Shown here one piece after another: positions 9,716 through 19,512 of a stretch of 64,000 bases of DNA. The notes under the pieces are model-generated. The model ran no database searches and was not told the origin of the DNA. It was given only the letters and a program-made list of their open reading frames with translations. Source of the DNA: Agaribacter marinus. GTDB lineage: Bacteria; Pseudomonadota; Gammaproteobacteria; Enterobacterales; Alteromonadaceae. The DNA is taken from contig NZ_BSOT01000001.1 in assembly GCF_030160655.1 (NCBI RefSeq), positions 1 to 64,000 on the forward strand. The letters run 5' to 3'. Made by a program: the position numbers and the translations under genes. Position 1 is the first letter of the stretch. Every line of letters starts with the position of its first letter.

Positions 9716-10432
9716 TTAATTAAGCGACTGTTGAGTCAAGTTAATAATCTTTGCAGCGCGGTGAGCTTGTTTATTTCGTTTTATCGAAGTATGACAATTA
9801 AATGGTCTATGCAATGTAATACTTTGCTGTGTCCAGCCAACTCTTTGCTTATTGATTTGAATCGCTATGTCATTTTTGTGCCGAGTCATAGATATCGACA
9901 AACTGAGAGGAAGGTTTGCTTGTTTAACCTTGCTATCGGTAAACCAAATACAATAAGATTGGCCATGTTGTGCCGACAACTCTAATTTCCGTACTTGTAA
10001 TTGGCTAAGTCGTTTTTGCCATAAAAATACACCAATACAAGCCCCACTTTTGGCACATTGTTCAGCGCTCCATAGCGCTTCTTCGGTAGTGGTTTTATGA
10101 ATGACTAATAGATTGTTTATATCGATATGCTGTGCAAGTAAATATTCTGCATTTGGTACGCCTGGTGGTGAAACAAACACCCAAAATTTGTTGTTACCTG
10201 ATTGTTCATTCTGAACGTTTTGTTGCTTTAGGATATTAATAAATAAATCTAGCTCGCCGCAGCCTGTTATCGTTTGTACATGGATCATACCGGCGTTAGG
10301 AAAGCCGGCATTTAAGGCCTTATCTAATTCGGTGAAGCCAGTTGATATGCATTTTTTTTGCTTTTGTTGCTTTGCACTTGTTGCTGACCACACCCACTGC
10401 TTACGTGCTAACTCATGCAGAATAGGATTCAT
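9716..10432 (-). CDS. imuA: ImuA, RecA/SulA-like mutasome accessory protein
   Basis: About 238 residues, RecA-superfamily-like: ISTGFTELDKALNAGFPNAGMIHV corresponds to the fold entry of ImuA/SulA-like proteins, but the Walker A loop is not canonical (TITGCGE). It is the first gene of the SOS mutagenesis operon; ImuA modulates assembly of the ImuB-DnaE2 complex. The start MNPILHEL at 10432 is chosen because a LexA box lies 17 bp upstream. The longer frame from 10498 would place that operator inside the coding sequence. The C-terminus is basic and Gln-rich, as often seen. Confidence 0.88.
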   Translation of the reverse strand: MNPILHELARKQWVWSATSAKQQKQKKCISTGFTELDKALNAGFPNAGMIHVQTITGCGELDLFINILKQQNVQNEQSGNNKFWVFVSPPGVPNAEYLLAQHIDINNLLVIHKTTTEEALWSAEQCAKSGACIGVFLWQKRLSQLQVRKLELSAQHGQSYCIWFTDSKVKQANLPLSLSISMTRHKNDIAIQINKQRVGWTQQSITLHRPFNCHTSIKRNKQAHRAAKIINLTQQSLN

Positions 10433-10449
10433 ATGCAATTCAAATTGTA

Positions 10450-10465
10450 CTGTATAAAAACACAG
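10450..10465 (-). promoter_or_regulatory. LexA (SOS) box of imuA-imuB-dnaE2
   Basis: The sequence CTGTATAAAAACACAG fits CTG-N10-CAG exactly, with an AT-rich centre and flanking A/T (TA...TA), as in gammaproteobacterial LexA operators. It ends 17 bp before the imuA ATG, so bound LexA would block transcription start or clearance. It predicts induction of the whole cassette by DNA damage. Confidence 0.85.
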
Positions 10466-10587
10466 TATAATCATTCTGAGTATTTGATCAACTACCACAA
10501 ATAAAAAAACCGACTAATGAGTATCAACAGTGTGACATCATTTGCCAGTTTCTATTACCTTGTGCTTTTTAGATATTTATTTCAAGC

Positions 10588-10616
10588 TAGGCCTATTTCG
10601 ATGACTCATAGGCCTA
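10588..10616 (-). terminator. Hairpin downstream of the DUF945 gene
   Basis: TAGGCCTAT at 10588-10596 pairs with ATAGGCCTA at 10608-10616 (9 bp, 11-base loop), just after the stop of the minus-strand gene. There is no strong T-run, so termination is only suggested. Confidence 0.4.
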
Positions 10617-10621
10617 ATACC

Positions 10622-12025
10622 TTAGAAAGGTAAGGGCATTGGATTACCATTTAATTCAGCTTTTGCGTCTTTTAACGTAAATGTAAACTCATACCCGGAG
10701 TCTGTTTTAGACAACATTCCTTGTTGTACTAATGCTGCTAAGGTCGCACCAGCCTGTTGGTTCGCGATCTGTGTAATTTCTTGTTCAGACATTTGAGCAA
10801 ATTGGGGGTTATTCGTGAGCTGAGATTTAACGCTCTGTTCAGCAAAGAACAAGGCTGCAGTTTCCTCAATAGTCGTTTTAGCATCCACTAATGCATGTTG
10901 TACCCAAAATGCAGGGTCTTCTAGCGGGGATGGTAATGCTTGTACATCTGCTAACGTAGTATTGATGAAAGCTTCAAAAGCGCTGTCATTCACCTTACCG
11001 CTAAGTTTTGGTAAGTTGAACTCAGGATTTACTTGTAATTGACTAAGTAATGGCGCTTCGAATAAATCATTGATGCTGTCTTTTGATGCTTGCGGGCTTT
11101 CAAGCATACGATTAGTCATATCCTGATAGGCTTTAAAGAAAGCACCTTGTAAATTGCGTACTTCAATATCCAATATTATGTCATTAAAATTAGCGTAAGG
11201 GCTTTCTATTAATTGCGTTTTAAAAGACATTAAAATGTCACCTAAATCCGTTTTTTCATTGTAGCTTGATGTGGTCGTAAAAAGTAGATTATCTAGTTTG
11301 CCCGTATCATCAGACTCAGGATCATTAAACGTCAGATTATCGATGCTAATTTCACTCACACTGGCATATAAGGTTTTTTCTAATATTTGCGCTAAGCCTG
11401 CGTCAATATCCATATCAATTTTCATATTTGATAAGTCTAAGACATCTTTACCATTTACATTGATTTTAAAACTTTCGGTATCGCCTTCATATTCAATTAA
11501 ATCTTGATTAAATCGACCTTCGCCAGCCCAACCTGTAAAGGTAAGTTCTGCACCAGAGGCTGGGTCGTTATACATCAATGCGGGTACTTTATCTGCATAA
11601 TGTGTTGTACCGAGTAATCCCATGCGTGCACTGATCTGATAAATTATGCTTGTGTCGGTATCTAACACTGAGCCTTCAAAATTTTCCGGTGTTTCAATAT
11701 TAATTTGCCAGTTAGCCCAACCAATACCAACACCGCCTTGTGTTAAAAAAGGCCCATGTTGAGCTTCAATTGGGATTGTTAGCGAAAAAGCATCAAACGA
11801 TTGAGCTTCCGGCATACCGTCTAAATCCATACTTACAATCAGCTCTGCTGTGCTTGAAAACCAATGTTGTTCTCGCTTTTCAATACTTGCTTTATACATC
11901 GGCTGTTGGCTAATTGCTTCGGCAATATTGTCTAATTCGTTATTGAAGATATTGCCCGTAAACTTAGGCCCGATAAGTCCAAATAATACGAGTACTACGA
12001 TAAGTGCTATGATGATTTTTTTCAT
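10622..12025 (-). CDS. DUF945 (YdgA-like) envelope protein
   Basis: A 467-residue protein. The N-terminal hydrophobic segment (about 4-22, IIIALIVVLVLFGLIGPKF) is a membrane anchor or uncleaved signal. The rest resembles the YdgA/DUF945 family: a long beta-rich periplasmic body with repeated AsmA-like strands and a helical segment near 290-420. YdgA is about 500 residues; its biochemical role is not established. It follows the DUF885 gene on the same strand after a 23-bp gap, so the two are probably co-transcribed. The start is supported by AAGGAAG upstream. Confidence 0.75.
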   Translation of the reverse strand: MKKIIIALIVVLVLFGLIGPKFTGNIFNNELDNIAEAISQQPMYKASIEKREQHWFSSTAELIVSMDLDGMPEAQSFDAFSLTIPIEAQHGPFLTQGGVGIGWANWQINIETPENFEGSVLDTDTSIIYQISARMGLLGTTHYADKVPALMYNDPASGAELTFTGWAGEGRFNQDLIEYEGDTESFKINVNGKDVLDLSNMKIDMDIDAGLAQILEKTLYASVSEISIDNLTFNDPESDDTGKLDNLLFTTTSSYNEKTDLGDILMSFKTQLIESPYANFNDIILDIEVRNLQGAFFKAYQDMTNRMLESPQASKDSINDLFEAPLLSQLQVNPEFNLPKLSGKVNDSAFEAFINTTLADVQALPSPLEDPAFWVQHALVDAKTTIEETAALFFAEQSVKSQLTNNPQFAQMSEQEITQIANQQAGATLAALVQQGMLSKTDSGYEFTFTLKDAKAELNGNPMPLPF

Positions 12026-12048
12026 GTTTACTTCCTTGTGCTATGGAT

Positions 12049-13827
12049 TTACTCGGTAAATCTGTGCTTTTCAATGAATTGGTCAATGTGTGTTTCTAAC
12101 ACAAAGAGTGGAACAGAGCCATTTGCTAGTATAGCATCATGAAAGGCACGTAAATCAAACTTTTCTCCTAACGCATTTTCTGCTTTAGCGCGTAAGGCTT
12201 TAATTTTGATTTCCCCAATTTTGTAAGATAGAGCTTGCGCAGGCCATGAAATATAACGGTCTATTTCAGTACGTACATTGTGTTCGCTAAGCGCCGTGTT
12301 CTTGAGCATGTAGTTTATTGCTTTTTCTCGAGACCAGCCAAATACATGCATACCTGTATCGACGACTAGGCGGCAAGCACGCCACATTTCGTAACTTAAT
12401 CGGCCAAAATTATCATAAGGGTCTTCATAAATGCCCACTTCAAGACCCAAAAATTCAGCGTATAAACCCCAACCTTCCCCAAAAGCAGAAATATATGTAG
12501 AGCGGCGAACTTTAGGGAGGCTGTTCATTTCTGTTGCCAAAGAAATTTGAAAATGATGCCCCGGTACTGCTTCATGCAGTGTTAGTGCAGGGAGTGCATA
12601 TTTAGGGCGCTTATCTAACGCATAGGTATTTACCCAATAATAGCCTGGTTGATCATTGCGTCGCGGTGAAATATATCGGCCGGTGGTATATTTGGGTGCA
12701 ATGTTGTCTGGTACAGGTGCGACGCCATAGGGTGTTCGTGGCATTTTATAAAAAAGTTGAGGTAACTTAGCATCCATCTGTTTAGCAATATACGAGGCTG
12801 TAACAATGAGCTCCTTAGGCGTCTTTGCGTAAAAGCGCGGGTCGTTACGTAAAAAATGAATAAAATCAGCAATATCCCCATCAAAATCTAGTGCATCTAT
12901 GATTGATTGCATTTCTTTTCGTATTCTTGCGACTTCAGTCAGGCCTACACTGTGAATATCTTCAGCAGACATATCTGTGGTGGTGTAATAGCGAATTCGA
13001 TTATTGTAAAAGTCTTCGCCAGATGGCCAAGTTGTCGCGGCAATATTTCGCTTAGCTGCCGGTCTATACTCATTTACAAAGAAAGTGTAAAAGTCTTGGT
13101 ATGCGTTTGCCACCTTTGCGATAGATGCCTGTAAGGACGTTTCTTTTTCAGTAGAGAATATTGCTTCATTTGTAGTATTTTTGTATATAAAGAATGGGTG
13201 TTCTTTTATTTCTTTGTTGGTATATGGACTGATTGTATCTTCATAATCAATCAATACTGACGCAGGTTGAACATGTCCAACTGCCATTCCCTTACGCATG
13301 TAGTCAATATTTTGAGCAATATAAGCAGGTATGGCATCTAATAATGCAAGATAATCTTCAAGGTCTTTTTGAGTACTAATGCGAAAATTGCTAACGGTTG
13401 ACGCTAGGCTGCTATGAAAGCCATACTCAGATGTCAGTGGCACACGGTATGCTTTAAATTTTATTTCATCCAGATAATTTTGAAGGCGGTAGCGTTGCAT
13501 AAACAGGCTAATTTTTTCAGATGCGTTTAAATCGTCTGCATTTATCTTATCGAGTCGATGTAGATATTCTGTGAACTTAGCTTGTCTTGCCGCGATTGCA
13601 GACATTGAGATATCTATTAAAGGACGACTGGGGCGAAGGTTTTCACTGCGCGCAATACTTGGGAATTGCGCTAGTTCATACTGCCAAATGTCATCCAAAA
13701 GTAGCTCAAAGTTTTTATTCTCTGCCTGTGTCTTTGTGCTATGAAGTAAGACAAAGGCACTACATAATATGACTAAAATTCTATCAAGTTTTATCCGATA
13801 AATGGATTGCCTTTGGGGGTTTAGCAT
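12049..13827 (-). CDS. DUF885 family exported metallopeptidase-like protein
   Basis: A 592-residue protein with a hydrophobic N-terminal stretch (about 17-35, ILVILCSAFVLLHS) ending near TQA, read as a signal peptide. The DUF885 signature HEAVPGHH starts at residue 418, and a downstream AFGEGWGLYAE supplies the likely third ligand. This is the gluzincin-like pattern HExxxxH...E of a family annotated as putative zinc peptidases; the substrate is unknown. Length is normal for the family. It lies 12 bp after the DUF1820 gene and 23 bp before the DUF945 gene, in one direction. Confidence 0.82.
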   Translation of the reverse strand: MLNPQRQSIYRIKLDRILVILCSAFVLLHSTKTQAENKNFELLLDDIWQYELAQFPSIARSENLRPSRPLIDISMSAIAARQAKFTEYLHRLDKINADDLNASEKISLFMQRYRLQNYLDEIKFKAYRVPLTSEYGFHSSLASTVSNFRISTQKDLEDYLALLDAIPAYIAQNIDYMRKGMAVGHVQPASVLIDYEDTISPYTNKEIKEHPFFIYKNTTNEAIFSTEKETSLQASIAKVANAYQDFYTFFVNEYRPAAKRNIAATTWPSGEDFYNNRIRYYTTTDMSAEDIHSVGLTEVARIRKEMQSIIDALDFDGDIADFIHFLRNDPRFYAKTPKELIVTASYIAKQMDAKLPQLFYKMPRTPYGVAPVPDNIAPKYTTGRYISPRRNDQPGYYWVNTYALDKRPKYALPALTLHEAVPGHHFQISLATEMNSLPKVRRSTYISAFGEGWGLYAEFLGLEVGIYEDPYDNFGRLSYEMWRACRLVVDTGMHVFGWSREKAINYMLKNTALSEHNVRTEIDRYISWPAQALSYKIGEIKIKALRAKAENALGEKFDLRAFHDAILANGSVPLFVLETHIDQFIEKHRFTE

Positions 13828-13839
13828 AGCCTGCCCTTA

Positions 13840-14163
13840 TTATTTTTTTGGCGTGTATATGGGGGTATTAAGTGCCGTTACTTTGTCAGATAATTGCGTG
13901 ATTTTAGCGCTACCTTGTTTAGCCACCTGATCAATACGTAAAACATGATGCATGGGCAGATATGTTCTGTCTACGTCAGCAAACTCATCTTTCAATTTTT
14001 CATGGCTTGGGTCTAATACTAGCTCAGTGTGCTTATCCCAGACAAAATCTCCAATTTCAACAAATCCAAAAATGCTGCTGGTGGTTAATTCTTTAACATA
14101 CAATTCATAACGTTCCCCGTTGCTAATAAATTGAACTCGATAAATAGGGGATTCTTTGCTCAT
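13840..14163 (-). CDS. DUF1820 family protein
   Basis: A 107-residue soluble protein without signal peptide. It matches the DUF1820 pattern: IYRVQFISNG at the start, FGFVEIGDFVW, LDPSHEKLKDEF and LPMHHVLRIDQVAKQG. The family is widespread and conserved in gammaproteobacteria but has no known function. It is probably the first gene of a three-gene transcript with the DUF885 and DUF945 genes (12-bp gap to the next). Confidence 0.8.
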   Translation of the reverse strand: MSKESPIYRVQFISNGERYELYVKELTTSSIFGFVEIGDFVWDKHTELVLDPSHEKLKDEFADVDRTYLPMHHVLRIDQVAKQGSAKITQLSDKVTALNTPIYTPKK

Positions 14164-14279
14164 TATTACATCTACACTTTTAAATAATTACAGGAAATAA
14201 AACGCTTTCGCGTAAGACTAGGAGGTTATGCTCTTGCCATATTGTAAATGCCAGACAGTAGATAAGCAAAATTGGCTTC

Positions 14280-14843
14280 TCATGATTTAAATAATGCGTC
14301 TAAAACAGTTTGAATATCTTCTTTACCTTGTTGTAAAGCGCTTGATACTGCAAACCCTTGGGTCAAAAAACTGAGTTGCAGTGCTTCACGCTCAATATCA
14401 ACCGATATAGATAGCTCTGCGTTCTCTTGTGCTTTTTCGAGTAAGCCAATAAATAATTGCTGTAAGCGATCATAATGCAGTCGCCCTGAGTGTTGAATAT
14501 GGTCACTATGTCGCCCCATTTCTAACAAGAGACTGACGAGCAAACAGCCTTTGTCCATGATCAGTGTTTCGTAAGCTAAAAAATATGCAAGTATACCGGC
14601 GTGCGCTTTCTCACCATCCTGTAAATGAGACTCTAATGGCACTAAATGTTTGGCTATATAGTGATCGAGCAATGCTTCAAAAAAGGCCTGTTTATTACCG
14701 AATTCTAAATAGAATGCACGCCGATTAAAGCCTGTCTTAGTGAGTAAATCTTGCATATTACAACCACGGTAGCCACGTACAGATACTACTGGAATCGCGT
14801 ATTCGAATATAAGATCGAGTGTATATTTAGGTTTTCTCGGCAT
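14280..14843 (-). CDS. TetR family transcriptional regulator
   Basis: 187 residues with an N-terminal TetR helix-turn-helix (about 9-55; GCNMQDLLTKTGFNRRAFYLEFGNK shows the characteristic turn and F-x-x-K end). The C-terminal ligand domain (60-187) is variable, as in the family. It faces the M28 peptidase gene divergently across 240 bp, so it may control that gene or itself; no clear palindromic operator was found. The ligand cannot be predicted. Confidence 0.85.
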   Translation of the reverse strand: MPRKPKYTLDLIFEYAIPVVSVRGYRGCNMQDLLTKTGFNRRAFYLEFGNKQAFFEALLDHYIAKHLVPLESHLQDGEKAHAGILAYFLAYETLIMDKGCLLVSLLLEMGRHSDHIQHSGRLHYDRLQQLFIGLLEKAQENAELSISVDIEREALQLSFLTQGFAVSSALQQGKEDIQTVLDALFKS

Positions 14844-15083
14844 TCAGCACCATGGTTTACAAAGGCAAACTACCATTGCCTAATTCTTATACGCAATACT
14901 GACAAGAAGCGCAAGTGTAAAGGGCTGCAAAGATCGACAAGCCATTGTTAATTTGTGGTATAAAGGCCTTGCTTCTATAAAAAAGCATACAGAGATGGTC
15001 ATTAGGACTGCGCGTAATAAGCGCTTGCATCACTGCTATTTTTGAGCAGATAAGATTATAAAAATAACGACAGAGAAAACATT

Positions 15084-16778
15084 GTGAATCACACATATAA
15101 AACATCATTTAACACTTCAATTAGAAAAAGTGCGCTGACGGGCGCTTTTTTACTAAGCTTACTAGGTTGTGGTACTACCGAATATCAGGTGCATGAAGCG
15201 CCGCTAGCTGGTGTGACGGAACCGAATATCGAAAACATAAAAGGGCATATGCACTTTTTAGCAGATGACTTACTTGAGGGTAGAGATACCGGCTCTCAAG
15301 GACATGAAATTGCGTCTTTGTATATTGCCAGTGAGTTCAAGAAATATGGCTTAATGCCTGGCGGTGCCGACGATAGTTATTTTCAACGAATTAAGTTTCG
15401 TAAAAGCTTACTCGTACAGGAGTCTCCTTCATTATCTTTTGAAGGTGAAGATGGGTTTTCATTGGATTATCCGAAAGACTATTTGGTTAGCCCTAATGCA
15501 GTCTATCAAGACGCAGCAATAGAAGCTCCGCTTGTGTTTGTCGGTTATGGCATTGTGTCTGAGGAGTTAGCGCATGACGATTATCAGGGCTTAGATGTCA
15601 CGGGGAAAGTTGTGGTGTATTTGAGTGGTAAGCCTGCATCATTCCCCTCCGAAGAGGGCGCACATATTGCGTCAACAACACAGAAGCGTAAATATGCAGT
15701 TGCGCGGGGGGCAGTGGGGATTATTTCATTACAAACGCCGTCCAATGAAGAGGTAAGGCCTTATCAACGGTCTCTTTCTTATATTCATGTACCTAGAATG
15801 CGTTGGGTTGGTGATGATGGTATTCCTGGCAATGTATCGCCTGAAATCAAAGCTGGGGCCTATTTAAACCTAGCATCAGGTAAACGTTTGTTTAAAAATG
15901 CACCGCGAACATTGGAGGACATTTTTACTGATCTTGATGATGATAAATCACCTAAAGGGTTTGAGTTGCCTTTATCGGTAAACTTAGCCTATCAGTCTAC
16001 GCATAATGATTTAACGAGTCCAAATGTTGCTGGTATTTTAGAAGGTAGCGATCCGGTACTAAAAGACGAGTTTGTTATTTTTACTGCGCATTCAGATCAT
16101 ATTGGCATCTCGAAGTCGGTAAAGAAAGACCGTATCAATAATGGCGCGATGGACAATGCGAGTGGCGTTTCAGTTATGTTAGAAACAGCGCGTATGTTTT
16201 CTACCTTAGCAGAAAAACCAAAACGTTCAATTTTATTCTTAGCCGTAACAGGAGAAGAAAAGGGCTTACTCGGTGCAGACTATTTTGCGCAGAACCCAAC
16301 AATTGACGGTGAGATGGTCGCTAATGTTAACCTAGATATGCCATTGCTAACTTATGAGTTTGCCGACGTTATTGCCTTCGGTGCGTCACATAGCACTATG
16401 GGAATTTCGGTTGATAACGCCACGCAAAACGCCGGCATTAAATTAACGGCGGATCCGTGGCCTAAGCTTAATTTGTTTACTCGTTCTGACCATTATTCTT
16501 TTGTAAAACAAGGTGTACCGGCCATATTTTTAGTGACAGGTATTGAATCTAAATCGCCTGATATTGATGGTAGTCAAGTGCTAAATAATTTTTTAGCAAC
16601 AAATTATCATAAACCGTCAGATGATATGCAGCAGGATTTTGTGTGGGCTGCCGCGGATACATTTACGCGTGTTAACTATGAAATTGGCTTAGAACTGGCG
16701 AATCAACCTGCTAAGCCAGCGTGGTATCGTGATAGCTTTTTCGGCAAGACCTTTGGCAAGCACTTAACCGATAAATAA
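15084..16778 (+). CDS. M28 family zinc aminopeptidase lipoprotein
   Basis: 564 residues. A lipoprotein signal with lipobox LLGC places the lipidated cysteine at residue 29, so the enzyme sits on the envelope facing the periplasm or outside. A PA-type insertion lies at about 120-260. The M28 metal site is visible: AHSDH from about residue 335, NGAMDNASG, the catalytic pair GEEKG, NLDMP and the last histidine in RSDHYSF. Such enzymes remove N-terminal residues from peptides. The start is GTG; its Shine-Dalgarno is weak. A strong terminator follows. It is divergent from a TetR gene. Confidence 0.88.
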   Translation: MNHTYKTSFNTSIRKSALTGAFLLSLLGCGTTEYQVHEAPLAGVTEPNIENIKGHMHFLADDLLEGRDTGSQGHEIASLYIASEFKKYGLMPGGADDSYFQRIKFRKSLLVQESPSLSFEGEDGFSLDYPKDYLVSPNAVYQDAAIEAPLVFVGYGIVSEELAHDDYQGLDVTGKVVVYLSGKPASFPSEEGAHIASTTQKRKYAVARGAVGIISLQTPSNEEVRPYQRSLSYIHVPRMRWVGDDGIPGNVSPEIKAGAYLNLASGKRLFKNAPRTLEDIFTDLDDDKSPKGFELPLSVNLAYQSTHNDLTSPNVAGILEGSDPVLKDEFVIFTAHSDHIGISKSVKKDRINNGAMDNASGVSVMLETARMFSTLAEKPKRSILFLAVTGEEKGLLGADYFAQNPTIDGEMVANVNLDMPLLTYEFADVIAFGASHSTMGISVDNATQNAGIKLTADPWPKLNLFTRSDHYSFVKQGVPAIFLVTGIESKSPDIDGSQVLNNFLATNYHKPSDDMQQDFVWAAADTFTRVNYEIGLELANQPAKPAWYRDSFFGKTFGKHLTDK

Positions 16779-16795
16779 GCAATATCTTTGTGAAT

Positions 16796-16832
16796 AAAAA
16801 AGCCTGCTAGTTTAATACGTTGCAGGCTTTTT
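16796..16832. terminator. Bidirectional terminator between the M28 gene and slmA
   Basis: AAAAAGCCTGC at 16796-16806 pairs with GCAGGCTTTTT at 16822-16832: an 11-bp stem with A-run on one side and T-run on the other. It lies between two convergent genes and can serve both. Confidence 0.9.
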
Positions 16833-16867
16833 ATTATTGTTGACATATATTGCTGGAAATAACTGAT

Positions 16868-17455
16868 TCAGAAAAAATTAGTTTTTATAGATGACCAATG
16901 CTCATTAAATTGATGGGTAGGCTTACGATCAAATTTACTACGGATGAATTGATTAATTCTACCATCAACAAAGCAGACTAAAATGTTTGCAAGAATCCCC
17001 TCATCGATGGCGGAGGTTTTTCCTTCTCTTAGCTTTCTTTCTCTAAGTATTTGTTTTAATTGAACCTCTATACGATCAAACAACTGAGCAATTCGTTCTC
17101 GTAAACGTTCTTGTTCGCCAGTTAGTGCGTCACCATTTAATATGCGTGTAATGCCTGGGTTTTTTTCTGCAAAACCGAGTAGCAAATGCAATATAAGCTG
17201 ACATCGATTGGCGGCGTCTTTCTCTTCCGCTACAATTTTATTAATCCGTGAAAATAGGGTTTCTTCAATGAATTCGATAAGGCCTTCAAACATTCGAGCC
17301 TTAGAAGGAAAGTGACGATATAAAGCGGCTTCAGATACACCAACTTCGAGTGCGAGCTTCGCTGTTGTAATTCGCTGACCATTGTTGGTTTCTAACATAC
17401 CCGCAAGTGCTTGTAATATTTGTGCCTTTCTATTCGGTTTTTTTGTTGCAGGCAT
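16868..17455 (-). CDS. slmA: Nucleoid occlusion factor SlmA
   Basis: A 195-residue TetR-fold protein that binds DNA sites over the nucleoid and blocks FtsZ ring assembly there. The N-terminal HTH reads [32 protein letters not shown], and family-typical [13 protein letters not shown] and [14 protein letters not shown] are present. Length and the position directly after coaBC match the conserved gammaproteobacterial order. The genes are on the same strand with 13 bp between them. Confidence 0.95.
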   Translation of the reverse strand: MPATKKPNRKAQILQALAGMLETNNGQRITTAKLALEVGVSEAALYRHFPSKARMFEGLIEFIEETLFSRINKIVAEEKDAANRCQLILHLLLGFAEKNPGITRILNGDALTGEQERLRERIAQLFDRIEVQLKQILRERKLREGKTSAIDEGILANILVCFVDGRINQFIRSKFDRKPTHQFNEHWSSIKTNFF

Positions 17456-17468
17456 AGTAAATTAGTCT

Positions 17469-18722
17469 CTACTTCTGTGTTTCTTGATATTCTCGCTCTA
17501 CTAATCTAAGAAGATTCACTGCTAGTGAGTCTTTACTAGCTTGAGCCAGTTCATATTCTTTCTCAGGGGTAATGACTATAAGCGCATTTTTATCTGAATT
17601 AAAGCCTAAACCCGGTTTTGATACATCGTTTGCTGCAATCATGTTCAGTTTTTTTCGTATTAGCTTACTTTTTGCGTACTCAATCATATCTTGTGTTTCA
17701 GCGGCAAAACCCACCGTAAATGGGGCTGTATCTAAAGCGGCAACCGACTTGAGGATATCAGGGTTCTGTATAAATGAAAGCGTTAGACCATCGTCCTTAT
17801 TCTTTTTCATTTTATGATTGCTGGCATTATCTACTCGATAGTCTGCCACTGCAGCGCAAGCAATAAAAATATCATGCGAACCAATATCGCTCATTACGGC
17901 ATCATACATCTGTTGAGCACTTACAACAGATTCTACCTCTACATTTTCTGGTGGTAATATGTTTACCGGGCCACTGACTAAGGTAACTTTTGCCCCTAGT
18001 TCTACGGCAGCTTTTGCGATGGCATAGCCCATTTTACCTGAGCTATGGTTGCTAATGTAGCGGACCGGGTCGATAGCTTCTCGCGTTGGCCCAGCCGTAA
18101 TCATTATCCGTTTGCCAGACAACAATGCATTTTTACTGATATTTTGTGCTGGCGTTATCGGTGAACATGCCATGTTCAAGGCAACAAAGCTGTCTAATGC
18201 AGTGACAATCTCTTCTGGTTCTAGCATTCTTCCGAAACCAACATCACCACATGCTTGCTCCCCTGCCGCTGGGCCTAATAGTACTGCGCCTCTATCTGCC
18301 AGTGTTTGTACATTATGGATAGTTGCTTGCGCGGCCCACATTTGTTGATTCATGGCTGGTGCAAGGAGCATAGGGGCTTTAGTTGCAAGTGCTAGTGTCG
18401 TCAGCAAATCATCTGCTAGGCCATGGGCAAGCTTCGCAATTGTATTTGCAGTTGTTGGTGCGATTAAAAATATGTCAGCCCAACGTGCAAGTTCTATATG
18501 GCCCATACCTAATTCAGCTTGCTCGTCGAGAAGGTGAGTACTTACTTTTTCACCTGACACGGCTTGTAAAGACAAGGTGCTTACAAAATGTGAAGCAGAC
18601 TCGGTAATGACAACACGTACATTTGCCCCTTGGGCTTTTAGTTTACGAACCAAATCTGGCGTCTTATAAGCGGCAATTCCGCCACTAATACCTAATAAAA
18701 CGTTCTTTTGTTCAAGTTGCAT
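17469..18722 (-). CDS. coaBC: Bifunctional phosphopantothenoylcysteine decarboxylase/phosphopantothenate-cysteine ligase
   Basis: A fused CoaC-CoaB enzyme of 417 residues that makes 4'-phosphopantetheine for coenzyme A. The N-terminal flavoprotein half (about 1-190) has GISGGIAAYK, LLAPAMNQQMW and GEQACGDVGFGRM. The CoaB half has ITAGPTREAIDPVRYISN, SSGKMG and FIQNPDIL. The start is MQLEQKN at 18722, with AAGAG a few bases upstream; an ATG 33 bases earlier lacks support. It is divergent from radC, with 79 bp between starts. Together with coaD in this window two CoA pathway steps are covered. Confidence 0.96.
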   Translation of the reverse strand: MQLEQKNVLLGISGGIAAYKTPDLVRKLKAQGANVRVVITESASHFVSTLSLQAVSGEKVSTHLLDEQAELGMGHIELARWADIFLIAPTTANTIAKLAHGLADDLLTTLALATKAPMLLAPAMNQQMWAAQATIHNVQTLADRGAVLLGPAAGEQACGDVGFGRMLEPEEIVTALDSFVALNMACSPITPAQNISKNALLSGKRIMITAGPTREAIDPVRYISNHSSGKMGYAIAKAAVELGAKVTLVSGPVNILPPENVEVESVVSAQQMYDAVMSDIGSHDIFIACAAVADYRVDNASNHKMKKNKDDGLTLSFIQNPDILKSVAALDTAPFTVGFAAETQDMIEYAKSKLIRKKLNMIAANDVSKPGLGFNSDKNALIVITPEKEYELAQASKDSLAVNLLRLVEREYQETQK

Positions 18723-18801
18723 ATTGCTCTTATTGGGCAGAAGATACCCTGTCATTCAATCAATAAGCTTAATTAAACCATTGTTCACCAAGGATGGAAA
18801 C

Positions 18802-19476
18802 ATGAAAATCACCCAATGGCCCGTGCAAGAGCGTCCACGAGAAAAATTATTGCATTACGGCGCAGATAAACTCAGCGACGCAGAATTGTTGGCTATATTC
18901 ATTAATACCGGCACAAAAGGCAGTGATGCTGTAGCGTTAGCGAGAGAAGCATTGCAAACATTCGGGTCACTACGAAGTATAGTCAATGCATCGCGAAAAC
19001 GCTTATTACGCACCAAGGGGATTGGTGTAGCTCGTTATGTGTTGCTGCAAGCGAGTATTGAACTGCATCATCGAAGTATGGCGGAAATGATGGTTAAGGA
19101 GCGTAGTTTTACCAAGGCTGATGACGCATCTAAGTATCTAGTTTCTCAGTTACGAGATAAGCAGCGAGAGGTGTTTGTTGTATTAATGTTAGATAGCCAA
19201 CATCAATTAATTGCGAACAGAGAAATGTTTTCAGGCACTATAAACAGCGCAGCGGTATACCCCAGGGAAATTGTTAAGCAAGCGCTGGAAGACAATGCTG
19301 CCGCTGTTATATTGGCGCATAATCATCCAAGCGGGCATACGAAACCTAGCGATGCCGACAAGTACATTACGGATAAAATTGTGCAAGCCTTGGCGTTGGT
19401 TGATATTATTGTGTTAGACCATTTTGTGGTGGGTGACTGCACAGCTGCTTCATTTGCAGGATTAGGCTTGTTGTAA
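18802..19476 (+). CDS. radC: RadC/UPF0758 family JAMM-domain protein
   Basis: 224 residues. The N-terminal part has the helix-hairpin-helix-like SDAELLAIFINTGTKG and TKGIGVARYVLL; the C-terminal JAMM/MPN+ metal site is HNHPSGHTKPSDAD with the upstream Glu in NREMFSG. Despite the name, a direct role in recombination repair is not established. The start at 18802 is set by AAGGATGGAAAC just before ATG; the frame could extend upstream, but that would overlap the coaBC promoter side. Position between coaBC and rpmB is the conserved order. Confidence 0.93.
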   Translation: MKITQWPVQERPREKLLHYGADKLSDAELLAIFINTGTKGSDAVALAREALQTFGSLRSIVNASRKRLLRTKGIGVARYVLLQASIELHHRSMAEMMVKERSFTKADDASKYLVSQLRDKQREVFVVLMLDSQHQLIANREMFSGTINSAAVYPREIVKQALEDNAAAVILAHNHPSGHTKPSDADKYITDKIVQALALVDIIVLDHFVVGDCTAASFAGLGLL

Positions 19477-19512
19477 TTATTAGATGATGAAGTCTCTTTA
19501 GAGAGAAAAAGC

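Noticed and set aside
10433-10498. N-terminal extension of ImuA.
   Set aside because: It would put the LexA box inside the coding sequence; the family start is MNPILHEL.
18724-18801. Upstream extension of radC.
   Set aside because: The added 26 residues do not resemble RadC, and the strong Shine-Dalgarno supports the start at 18802.
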